Source: DATGQT01 sp033720695 (GTDB lineage: Bacteria; Bacteroidota; Rhodothermia; Rhodothermales; Rubricoccaceae). Taken from it: a stretch of DNA of 7,637 bases. The stretch is from the NCBI GenBank assembly GCA_033720695.1, contig JAWWCA010000174.1:1-7637 (forward strand), given 5' to 3'. The translations under genes were made by a program, and so were the position numbers. The notes beneath the pieces were generated by a model, which saw only the letters and a list, made by a program, of their open reading frames with translations, made no database searches and was not told the origin of the DNA. Positions within the stretch are counted from its first letter, which is position 1; each line of letters begins with the position of its first letter. This document shows positions 1 to 5,371 of the stretch, one piece after another.

Positions 1-133
1 CGGCGGCGGTCCGGACCGACTCGACGACGGTGTTGGCGGGGTCCTCGGGGTCGGGGACGAGCGAGGAGGCGTTGCCGCCGAAGTCGGTGAGCTCGTAGTC
101 GATCGGGTCCTCGAACGTGATCGGGAGGCTGAT
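1..133 (-). repeat. Second copy of module-encoding direct repeat (cut by window edge)
   Basis: These bases are identical to 847-979 at every position, an offset of 846 bp, or exactly 282 codons. The repeat begins precisely at codon I307 of the leftmost gene, just after the KEPGPSP linker. The true left end is outside the window, so 133 bp is a minimum length. Because synonymous sites are also identical, the copies are recent or kept identical by recombination. Confidence 0.97.
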
Positions 134-1051
134 GGGCGATGGCCCAGGCTCCTTCTCGAACGGGAAGCTGTCCGAGGCGAGCAGCTCCCCGTCCCGAAAG
201 AGAGTGAGCACGAGGGTATAGTCCCCCTCCGGGGCTCCGGCGGGGAGGTTCCGGCTCGATGAGAGCGGTCCGAGCGTCTCGTTCGGCGCCAGCGTCACGG
301 TCCGCGTCCCGCGCACACGGAACGTGCTGTTGTCGGGCAGGGACGCGTCGAGCCGGGTCTTGAACGTCTGGGCCTGGTCGGTCGTGTTCGTCAGCGTGAT
401 CTCGTACAAGAGCATGCCGCCCGTGGACGGGATGATGGTCGAGCCCCCGGGTTCGAGGCTCGGCTCCACGTCGGTCTGCACGTCACCGAAGGCGACGTCG
501 TCCCAGTAGTAGGTGGCCTCGGGGACGGGGTCGGTGTCGGGGCACTGGAAGTTGAAGAAGATCGAGGCCTTGTTGTAGACGGCGCCGAAGTCGATGTCGG
601 CCGTCCCCTCCACCTTGTCCTCGATGAAGTCGTAGACGAGGGTGTCCCACGCCCCCGCCACCGTCGTGAGCACCTCGGCCTCGACGCTGACCGTGGGGTC
701 GCCGACCTCCTCCACCTTGAAGCGGACGGGGACCCCCGCCAGCGGCGACCACACCCGCACGTTCATCCGGACCATCCCGGGCTCGAACGGGAGCGGCTCG
801 GTGAACCCGCTGACCTCGGCCACGGTGGTGCCGGCGAAGCACTCGGCGGCGGCGGTCCGGACCGACTCGACGACGGTGTTGGCGGGGTCCTCGGGGTCGG
901 GGACGAGCGAGGAGGCGTTGCCGCCGAAGTCGGTGAGCTCGTAGTCGATCGGGTCCTCGAACGTGATCGGGAGGCTGATTTGAGCCTGTGACAGCGGCGC
1001 CATCAGCACAAGCAGGGCACAGAGCAGTAGGGCTTGTAGTGGGGTCTTCAT
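1..1051 (-). CDS. Secreted tandem-module protein, putative glucan-binding (3' end outside window)
   Basis: The frame is open for 350 codons from ATG at 1051 to the left edge, where it is cut; the C-terminus is not visible. Residues 1-23 form a signal peptide (MKTPLQ, a hydrophobic stretch LLLCALLVLMAPL, then SQA before Q24). Residues about 25-192 look like a beta-sandwich of the galactose-binding/carbohydrate-binding-module kind, starting ISLPITFEDP and ending in YYWDDVAFGD. Domains of this style often accompany laminarinases in marine Bacteroidota, which is family knowledge and not proof here. Residues about 193-300 form an Ig-like domain (LLYEITLTNTT, TVTLAPNETLGP) resembling one in the next gene upstream (1206-3005). 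After a short linker, KEPGPSP, the whole module restarts at residue 307 with identical sequence. It is probably secreted or on the cell surface and binds polysaccharide. It has no recognised catalytic motif. It lies 154 bp after the preceding gene, beyond a hairpin. No Shine-Dalgarno is seen. Confidence 0.8.
   Translation of the reverse strand, partial: MKTPLQALLLCALLVLMAPLSQAQISLPITFEDPIDYELTDFGGNASSLVPDPEDPANTVVESVRTAAAECFAGTTVAEVSGFTEPLPFEPGMVRMNVRVWSPLAGVPVRFKVEEVGDPTVSVEAEVLTTVAGAWDTLVYDFIEDKVEGTADIDFGAVYNKASIFFNFQCPDTDPVPEATYYWDDVAFGDVQTDVEPSLEPGGSTIIPSTGGMLLYEITLTNTTDQAQTFKTRLDASLPDNSTFRVRGTRTVTLAPNETLGPLSSSRNLPAGAPEGDYTLVLTLFRDGELLASDSFPFEKEPGPSPISLPITFEDPIDYELTDFGGNASSLVPDPEDPANTVVESVRTAA
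847..979 (-). repeat. First copy of module-encoding direct repeat
   Basis: This is the perfect match of 1-133. In gene orientation it starts at codon I25, immediately after the predicted signal peptide and Q24. The left limit given here is set only by where the window cuts the other copy. Divergence starts at base 980 (Q24 codon here, linker codon in the other copy), so the duplication boundary coincides with a domain boundary. Confidence 0.97.
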
Positions 1052-1138
1052 GTTGAAACCTGGAACGGGGACGTCAAAGATCACCTGCGCGGGATGAAGT
1101 GGGGCACGCGGGGGATATGAAGTGTGGAGCCGGCCGAG

Positions 1139-1182
1139 CGAGAGAGGGGTGGGGGCCGGAATGGCCCCCGTGCCCTCTCTCG
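1139..1182 (-). terminator. Long GC-rich intergenic hairpin, possible terminator or attenuator
   Basis: Outer arms 1139-1148 (CGAGAGAGGG) and 1173-1182 pair over 10 bp. After a small internal loop (1149-1150 against 1170-1172), inner arms 1151-1157 (GGGGGCC) and 1163-1169 pair over 7 bp around the loop GGAAT. The structure starts 24 bp after the stop codon of the gene at 1206-3005 and lies before the gene starting at 1051. No T-run follows on the minus strand, so it is not a classical intrinsic terminator. It could be a terminator without a U-tract, an mRNA-stabilising 3' structure, or an attenuator that lowers expression of the downstream gene. Confidence 0.55.
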
Positions 1183-1205
1183 TTCTCGTCGGCTCTGCGG
1201 AGGCG

Positions 1206-3005
1206 TCAGCGCGCGAGCGTGAGCCGCCCGGTCTGCGTCTCGGTGCCGGCGGTGAGCCGCCACACGTAGACGCCGCTGGCGAGGTCGCGGCCGTCGAGGC
1301 GCGCCTCGTGCCGGCCCGCCTCGACGGTGCCGTCGACGAGGACGGCGACCTCGCGGCCCATCACGTCGTAGACGGCGAGGCGGACCTCGGTGGTCGCGTC
1401 GACGGCGTACGGGATCGTGGTCGTCGTCCTGAACGGGTTCGGGTACGCCGCGTCGCTCGTGGCGAGCTGCGACGCCGCGCTCTCGGCGGCCGTCTTCATG
1501 AAGGTGAAGCTGTCCACCTCGAAGTCGAAGCCGCCCTGCGTGAGCGTGATGTTGAAGCAGTAGGTGCCCGCCGGGGCGATCCCGGGGACGTTCTCACTGA
1601 GGTTGAACGGCCCGAACGTGCCACCCGCCGGGATCGTCACCGTGCGCGGTCCCTGGATGGGGCCGATGGCGTCGCCGTTGGGCAGGGTCGCGTCGATCCG
1701 CGCGGAGACCGTCTGCGAGGTGCTCGTCGTGTTCGTCAGGGAGACCCGGTAGGCGAGCGGGCCCCCGGAGGGCGGGAAGACGGTCGTGCCGGTCGCCTCG
1801 ATGCTCGCCACCACGGCGGCCTGGCAATCGCCGAAGACCACGTCGTCCAGCTCGATCTGGTACTCGTCGCCGGTCAGCCCGCCGATGGCCACGACGATCT
1901 CGAGGAGCTTGTTGTAGTCGAAGCCGTCGTCGGAGCCGGGGAAGACCGCGTTGTCGTCGGTGAAGGCCGCGACCGGGATCGCGACGAACTGCCAGGTGCC
2001 GGCGTCGCTGGCCTCGACGAGGTAGTTCGCCTGGAACTCGTCCTCGGTGGCCCCATCGTAGATCCCGTTCATGTCAGGATCCTCGTGGAGGTTGATCTCG
2101 AGGATGAGCGGGGTGTTGGTGGCGTTGACGACGGGGCGGAGCCAGAAGCCGATGTAGTCGTTCGGGCTCACGCTCACGGTGCCGCCACCGGGGGGGATGA
2201 TGACGAATCCGGCGAAGGACCCGGTCTCCGCGGGGTTGAGGCCGACGGAGAGGGCCTGCGTGCTGCCCGAGGCGCCGGGCGCAGGGGCGGTCGGGCCGAC
2301 GCCGATGCCGATGCCGGTCTCGCTGAACGTGAACACGCTCGCGCCGACGTCGCCCTCGAAGTCATTGTAGACGACCTCCTGCGTGACCGACGGGGTGCTG
2401 GAGCGGAAGCCGACCTCGTCGATGTCGATGGAGAACGCCGGGCCCGTCAGCCCGCCGATGGCGGCGACGAACTGGAGCGTGTTCCCGAAGTCGAAGCCGT
2501 CGTCGGAGCCGACGTTGACCGAGTTGTCGTCGGTGAAGGCCGAGACCGGGATCTTGACGAGCTGCCAGCAGTCGTCGCTGATGTCGATGAGGAGCTTGGC
2601 CTGGAACTCGTCGTCGACGAGCGGATCGTAGCCGTCGTTGCCGACGTCCTCCTGGAGGTTGAGCTCGAGGACGATCGGGGTGTTGGACGCGTCCACGTTC
2701 GCCCGGAGGAAGAACGAGAAGTACGCCGCGCCGGAGGCGTCGATGGTGCCGCCGGCGGGCTGCGCGAAGCCGAACCCGGCGAAGGCGCCCGCCTCAGCGG
2801 GGTTGAGGTCCACGCGGAGGGCGGCCGAGCCGCTCGGCCCGTCGACGGGGCCGATGCCGACGCCGGCGCCGCCGAACTCGCTGAACGCGAAGACGTTGCC
2901 GAAGTCGCCGTCGTCGAAGTCGTCGAGGAGGGGCTGGGCGTGGGCGGCCGGGAGCGCGAGGAACGCGCAGGCCACGGCGAAGGAGAAGAGACGAGAGAGG
3001 GTCAT
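1206..3005 (-). CDS. Secreted two-domain putative carbohydrate-binding protein with T9SS sorting domain
   Basis: The 599-residue protein starts at ATG 3005. Residues 1-23 are a signal peptide ending AHA before Q24. Residues about 27-201 and 212-394 are two related beta-sandwich-like domains sharing LNPAE.G.FAGF, NTP(I/L)(V/I)LE(L/I)NL.ED, (D/E)DEFQA, FTDDN.V, GSDDGFD and (V/A)AIGGLTG, each ending near a (D/E)(D/E)V.F motif. Residues about 396-505 form an Ig-like domain similar to that of the neighbouring gene at 1-1051. Residues 519-599 are a T9SS type A sorting domain (YPNPF, LAVYDVMGREV, LASGVYVWRL). That domain directs export through the type IX system and surface anchoring or release in Bacteroidota-like phyla. 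There is no obvious catalytic motif. Acidic stretches at 119-127 and 308-323 could bind calcium. Its position 51 bp after the GH16 gene suggests an accessory glucan-binding role. This function is inferred, and the two domains match no family I can name with confidence. Confidence 0.85.
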   Translation of the reverse strand: MTLSRLFSFAVACAFLALPAAHAQPLLDDFDDGDFGNVFAFSEFGGAGVGIGPVDGPSGSAALRVDLNPAEAGAFAGFGFAQPAGGTIDASGAAYFSFFLRANVDASNTPIVLELNLQEDVGNDGYDPLVDDEFQAKLLIDISDDCWQLVKIPVSAFTDDNSVNVGSDDGFDFGNTLQFVAAIGGLTGPAFSIDIDEVGFRSSTPSVTQEVVYNDFEGDVGASVFTFSETGIGIGVGPTAPAPGASGSTQALSVGLNPAETGSFAGFVIIPPGGGTVSVSPNDYIGFWLRPVVNATNTPLILEINLHEDPDMNGIYDGATEDEFQANYLVEASDAGTWQFVAIPVAAFTDDNAVFPGSDDGFDYNKLLEIVVAIGGLTGDEYQIELDDVVFGDCQAAVVASIEATGTTVFPPSGGPLAYRVSLTNTTSTSQTVSARIDATLPNGDAIGPIQGPRTVTIPAGGTFGPFNLSENVPGIAPAGTYCFNITLTQGGFDFEVDSFTFMKTAAESAASQLATSDAAYPNPFRTTTTIPYAVDATTEVRLAVYDVMGREVAVLVDGTVEAGRHEARLDGRDLASGVYVWRLTAGTETQTGRLTLAR

Positions 3006-3056
3006 GGCGTCTTGGGGAATGGATGGGTAGGAACAGGCGATGTCGCGGGGGGAAGG

Positions 3057-3878
3057 TCAGGGAGAAGGGGAAGTGCTGCGTCGGTAAACGCGCACCCAGT
3101 CGTAGTGGGCCTCGGCCGGGAGGGCCTCCTCGTCCAGCTCGCCGAGCCAGTTGGGGTAGGCCGAGGTCCAGATGTTCATCATGAGCTGCTGCGGGAGGTC
3201 CGGCACGGTCGCCGGATCGCGGGTCTCGAGCACCGGCTCGCCGTCGATGAACCAGCGGACGACGCCGGGCTCCCACTCGAAGGCGTAGACATGGAAGGCC
3301 TCGGCCGCGCCGCAGGTGCAGTGGATGGGGGCGTCCTTCGGGAAGGGGAAGGGGTTGAAGGGGTCGTTGTTCGGAGCGCCGAGCGGGCCGGGGTTGAAGA
3401 AGACGTTGGCCTGCATCTGGTCGGTGTCCTTGCCCCGGAACTCGATGTCGATCTCCTGCCAGGGGGCGTAGCGGTAGGTGAAGAAGCTGGAGACGATGCC
3501 GCGGCCCCCGGCCGCCTTCATGCGCACCTCGAAGCGGCCGTAGGTGAAGAACCCCTCCTCGTTGTCGGTCCGCAGCTCGGCGCCGGAGTACTCCCGTTGC
3601 CCGTAGGGAACGTCCGTCAGCCGGAGCTTGAGGAGGCCGTCTTCGACGACGACGTTGGCCGGGTTGAAGTGCGACTCGTTGCCGTTGAACGTGTGGGTGC
3701 CGACGTCCCAGCGTTCCTCAAACGCGGCGTCGCGGACGCTGAAGTCCTCCTCCCACACGAGGACCCAATCGGCCGGGGCGGCCTCCTCGGCGCCGTCCGC
3801 CCCGGAGGCGGTGGGGCCCTGCCCGTCGCAGCCGATGAGGGCGACGGGGAGGAGGAGGGCGAGGGGGAGGAGGCGCAT
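3057..3878 (-). CDS. GH16 beta-glucanase lipoprotein, lichenase type
   Basis: The 273-residue protein is predicted to hydrolyse beta-1,3-1,4-glucan (licheninase-like, EC 3.2.1.73) and may also act on beta-1,3-glucan. The ATG at 3878 gives a lipoprotein signal with lipobox LIGC (Cys17), so the frame extending further upstream is not coding. The GH16 domain spans about 37-266. It includes WVLVWEEDF, SGAELRT, the YGRFEVRMK strand and GIVSSFFTY, and ends with HYDWVRVYRR. The catalytic motif is EIDIEF: E142 nucleophile, D144, E146 acid/base. The E-x-D-x-E spacing, without the extra bulge residue of laminarinases (E-x-D-x-x-E), favours the lichenase side of the family. A Pro/Asn-rich loop at about 163-191 ends in HCTCG and is longer than in typical lichenases. 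The gene starts 11 bp after the LacI stop, so the two are very likely cotranscribed. No Shine-Dalgarno is seen; the leader is C-rich. Confidence 0.93.
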   Translation of the reverse strand: MRLLPLALLLPVALIGCDGQGPTASGADGAEEAAPADWVLVWEEDFSVRDAAFEERWDVGTHTFNGNESHFNPANVVVEDGLLKLRLTDVPYGQREYSGAELRTDNEEGFFTYGRFEVRMKAAGGRGIVSSFFTYRYAPWQEIDIEFRGKDTDQMQANVFFNPGPLGAPNNDPFNPFPFPKDAPIHCTCGAAEAFHVYAFEWEPGVVRWFIDGEPVLETRDPATVPDLPQQLMMNIWTSAYPNWLGELDEEALPAEAHYDWVRVYRRSTSPSP

Positions 3879-3889
3879 GAGGGGGGGCG

Positions 3890-4900
3890 TTAGCGGGGGA
3901 CGCCAGAGGACGCGCGGACTTCGAGGCGGACGGGCAACACATCCCGGTGGGGCCCGCCGTCCGTCCCAGAGGAGATCCGCGCGAGGAGCAGTGCCGCCGC
4001 ACGGGCGCTGAGCTCTTGGGTGTGCGCGTGCACGGTCGTGAGGGAGGGGTTGAAGTAGGCCGCGCTCGGGATGTCGTCGAACGAGGCAAGGGCGACATCG
4101 CCCGGCACCGAGAGCCCGGCCTCGACCAACGCCCAGATGGCCCCCATCGCCATGTAGTCGCTGGACACGAATGCCGCCGTCGGGCCGTCGGCACGGGCGG
4201 CGAGCTCGGCGAGGCGCCGGCCGGAGATGACGCCGGACTCCCGCGAGAAGTCGCCCCGAAGGACGAACGCCTCGGGGATCGGTAGCGAGTGCGCTTGCAG
4301 CTCGTCGCGCCAGCCCGCGAGGCGCGCGTCCGCGTCGTGGTTGCCGGCTTCGCCCGCCAAGACCGCGATGCGCTCGTGCCCGAGCGCGATGAGGTGCGCC
4401 ACCGCGAGGCGCGCACCGCCGTAGCCGTCGGTCGAGAGCACGTCGAACGCATGCCCCGCCGTGGGCGCGTTGAGCAGGACCAGCGGGAGGTCCTGGGCCA
4501 GCGCCGCGAGCCGCGCCAGGGGGAGGGCCGGGGTCATGACCACGAGCCCGTCGACCCGCCCGTGCATCGCGCAGAGGGCCCGCTCCGTATCGGCCGGCGC
4601 GTTGTGGGACGTCGAGAGGAGGAGGTTCCACCCCGCCTCCTGGACCGCGAGGTCCAGCCCTCGCACGACCTCGGGATAGAACTCCCCTGCGAAGAACGGC
4701 AGCACCACGCCGATCGTGTCGGTGCGACTCCGCACGAGGTTCTGCGCCGCAGCATTCGGGACGTAGCGGAGCCGCTCGGCCGCCCGCCGCACAAGCTTGC
4801 GCGTCTCGAGGGCCGTCGGGCCCGAGCCATTGAGGACCCGGCTAACGGTGGCGATCGAGACGCCAGCTTCGCGAGCGACCTGGCGGATGGTAGCGGACAC
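3890..4900 (-). CDS. LacI-family transcriptional regulator
   Basis: The 336-residue protein begins at GTG 4900. An N-terminal helix-turn-helix at 4-25 (TIRQVAREAGVSIATVSRVL) is followed by the hinge region (YVPNAAAQNLVRSRTDTIGV, Leu55 as the expected minor-groove wedge). A periplasmic-binding-like sensor domain covers about 62-336 (GVVLPFF, DGLVVMTP, GHERIAVLAG, SFDDIPSAAYFNPSLTTV). The recognition helix VSIATVSRVLNG resembles that of CcpA, and the nearby palindromes resemble CcpA-type sites. GTG is preferred over the ATG at 4978 because the family begins just before the helix-turn-helix, and the 4978 codon lies inside the predicted -35 box. It is the first gene of the leftward operon, just before the GH16 gene. 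It probably represses itself, the glucanase operon and the divergent permease, with a glucan-derived sugar as inducer. The effector cannot be read from the sequence. Confidence 0.95.
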   Translation of the reverse strand: MSATIRQVAREAGVSIATVSRVLNGSGPTALETRKLVRRAAERLRYVPNAAAQNLVRSRTDTIGVVLPFFAGEFYPEVVRGLDLAVQEAGWNLLLSTSHNAPADTERALCAMHGRVDGLVVMTPALPLARLAALAQDLPLVLLNAPTAGHAFDVLSTDGYGGARLAVAHLIALGHERIAVLAGEAGNHDADARLAGWRDELQAHSLPIPEAFVLRGDFSRESGVISGRRLAELAARADGPTAAFVSSDYMAMGAIWALVEAGLSVPGDVALASFDDIPSAAYFNPSLTTVHAHTQELSARAAALLLARISSGTDGGPHRDVLPVRLEVRASSGVPR

Positions 4901-4931
4901 GGGCGTGAGGAGGGGCGGGGGCCCGGCAGAA

Positions 4932-4945
4932 TGGAAAGGTTTCCA
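4932..4945. promoter_or_regulatory. LacI-type operator O1
   Basis: TGGAAAGGTTTCCA has perfect 6-bp inverted arms around a GG centre. It sits at the predicted transcription start of the LacI operon, immediately downstream of its -10 box. Its centre is 23 bp (about two helical turns) from that of the next site, so two repressor dimers could bind on similar faces. Confidence 0.7.
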
Positions 4946-4948
4946 CCC

Positions 4949-4978
4949 AGTATATGAAAGCGTTTCCATAAAATGCAA
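4949..4978 (-). promoter_or_regulatory. Predicted promoter of the LacI-GH16 operon
   Basis: On the minus strand, TTGCAT (4978-4973) and TATACT (4954-4949) are separated by 18 bp, close to sigma70 consensus. Transcription would begin near 4942, leaving a leader of about 42 nt before the GTG at 4900. Operator-like palindromes fall inside the spacer and at the start point, the arrangement expected for direct repression. Confidence 0.6.
4955..4968. promoter_or_regulatory. LacI-type operator O2 inside promoter spacer
   Basis: TGAAAGCGTTTCCA (minus strand TGGAAACGCTTTCA) has the CG centre and TGRAA...TTYCA arms typical of LacI/CcpA-family operators, with 5 of 7 symmetric pairs. It lies wholly between the -10 and -35 boxes of the minus-strand promoter, so a bound repressor would block RNA polymerase. 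Confidence 0.75.
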
Positions 4979-5220
4979 GTATCCCCGTTACTTCCGTCCG
5001 GATGGCCTCGCTGAACGGCTTCCAGTCGGGGCAGGGCGCGGGTCGCGTTTTCAGGGGCTACGTGTCGGCGCGTGGTGGGCCGAACGGCGTCGGCTGGGCC
5101 ATCGAACGGCCGGGCCACCGCCGGGGTCATAGCGGCCAGGGCGGGGCGTGCTTTCGCACGTCTCCGGTCTGCGTCTCGCCCGAGGGGGTTCGCCCGCGGC
5201 GGCGGCCTGGAGAGGCTGAC
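4979..5220. other. Central part of divergent intergenic region, no gene recognised
   Basis: About 240 bp between the two divergent promoters. Open frames here have Arg/Gly-rich translations without family resemblance and are not supported as genes. The only local structure noted is a small hairpin at 5147-5160 (CGTGC, loop TTTC, GCACG). The stretch is longer than two simple promoters need, so an activator site or small RNA is possible, but nothing specific can be supported. Confidence 0.5.
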
Positions 5221-5250
5221 TTGCGTCTCTGCTAGCGTCTGCAATATCAT
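5221..5250 (+). promoter_or_regulatory. Predicted promoter of the permease operon
   Basis: TTGCGT (5221-5226) and TATCAT (5245-5250) are separated by 18 bp; the -10 matches consensus at five of six positions and the -35 at three. Transcription would begin near 5257, just before the operator-like site at 5263-5276. The spacing matches the divergent LacI promoter. The -35 is weak, so it may need activation. Confidence 0.45.
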
Positions 5251-5262
5251 GGGGCGCTGGAC

Positions 5263-5276
5263 TGAAAACCTTTTCA
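5263..5276. promoter_or_regulatory. LacI-type operator O3 before the permease gene
   Basis: TGAAAACCTTTTCA has perfect 6-bp inverted arms around a CC centre and follows the same 14-bp pattern as the two sites in front of the LacI gene. It lies about 6-19 nt downstream of the predicted transcription start of the permease operon, where a bound repressor would obstruct early elongation. Its last base is the A of the in-frame ATG at 5276. Confidence 0.7.
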
Positions 5277-5371
5277 TGCTGGCCGCACGCCCGGAGCCCC
5301 GTCCGGTCAGCCACGCGCCCGGCCCCGTTGCGAGGCCACGGGCCCTCCCGTTCTCCCAGCCTCCTACGCCC

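Noticed and set aside
1052..1138. Promoter or LacI operator for the leftmost gene
   Set aside because: A TTGACG and a GAAACC half-site occur, but no matching -10 at a sensible distance and no 14-bp palindrome of the local pattern is present.
1122..3893. Long plus-strand open frame of over 900 codons across the GH16 and binding-protein genes
   Set aside because: It is antisense to clearly recognisable proteins, its translation is dominated by Arg, Gly, Val, Glu and Asp, and no domain can be seen. High GC makes long antisense open frames common.
3879..4631. Upstream extension of the GH16 frame into the LacI gene
   Set aside because: The extension is Arg/Pro/Gly-rich and overlaps the LacI coding sequence, while ATG 3878 gives a proper lipoprotein signal with Cys17.
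4901..4978. 26-residue N-terminal extension of the LacI protein from ATG 4978
   Set aside because: The extension covers the predicted -35, -10 and both operators, and LacI-family proteins begin just before the helix-turn-helix, as with GTG 4900.
5147..5160. Small hairpin CGTGC-TTTC-GCACG as a terminator
   Set aside because: The stem is only 5 bp, no T-run follows, and it lies between divergent promoters where no transcript is expected to end. Such short inverted repeats are frequent in GC-rich DNA.
5002..5235. Small plus-strand open frame in the divergent intergenic region
   Set aside because: It is Arg/Gly-rich, has no ribosome-binding site or family resemblance, and runs into the predicted permease -35 box.
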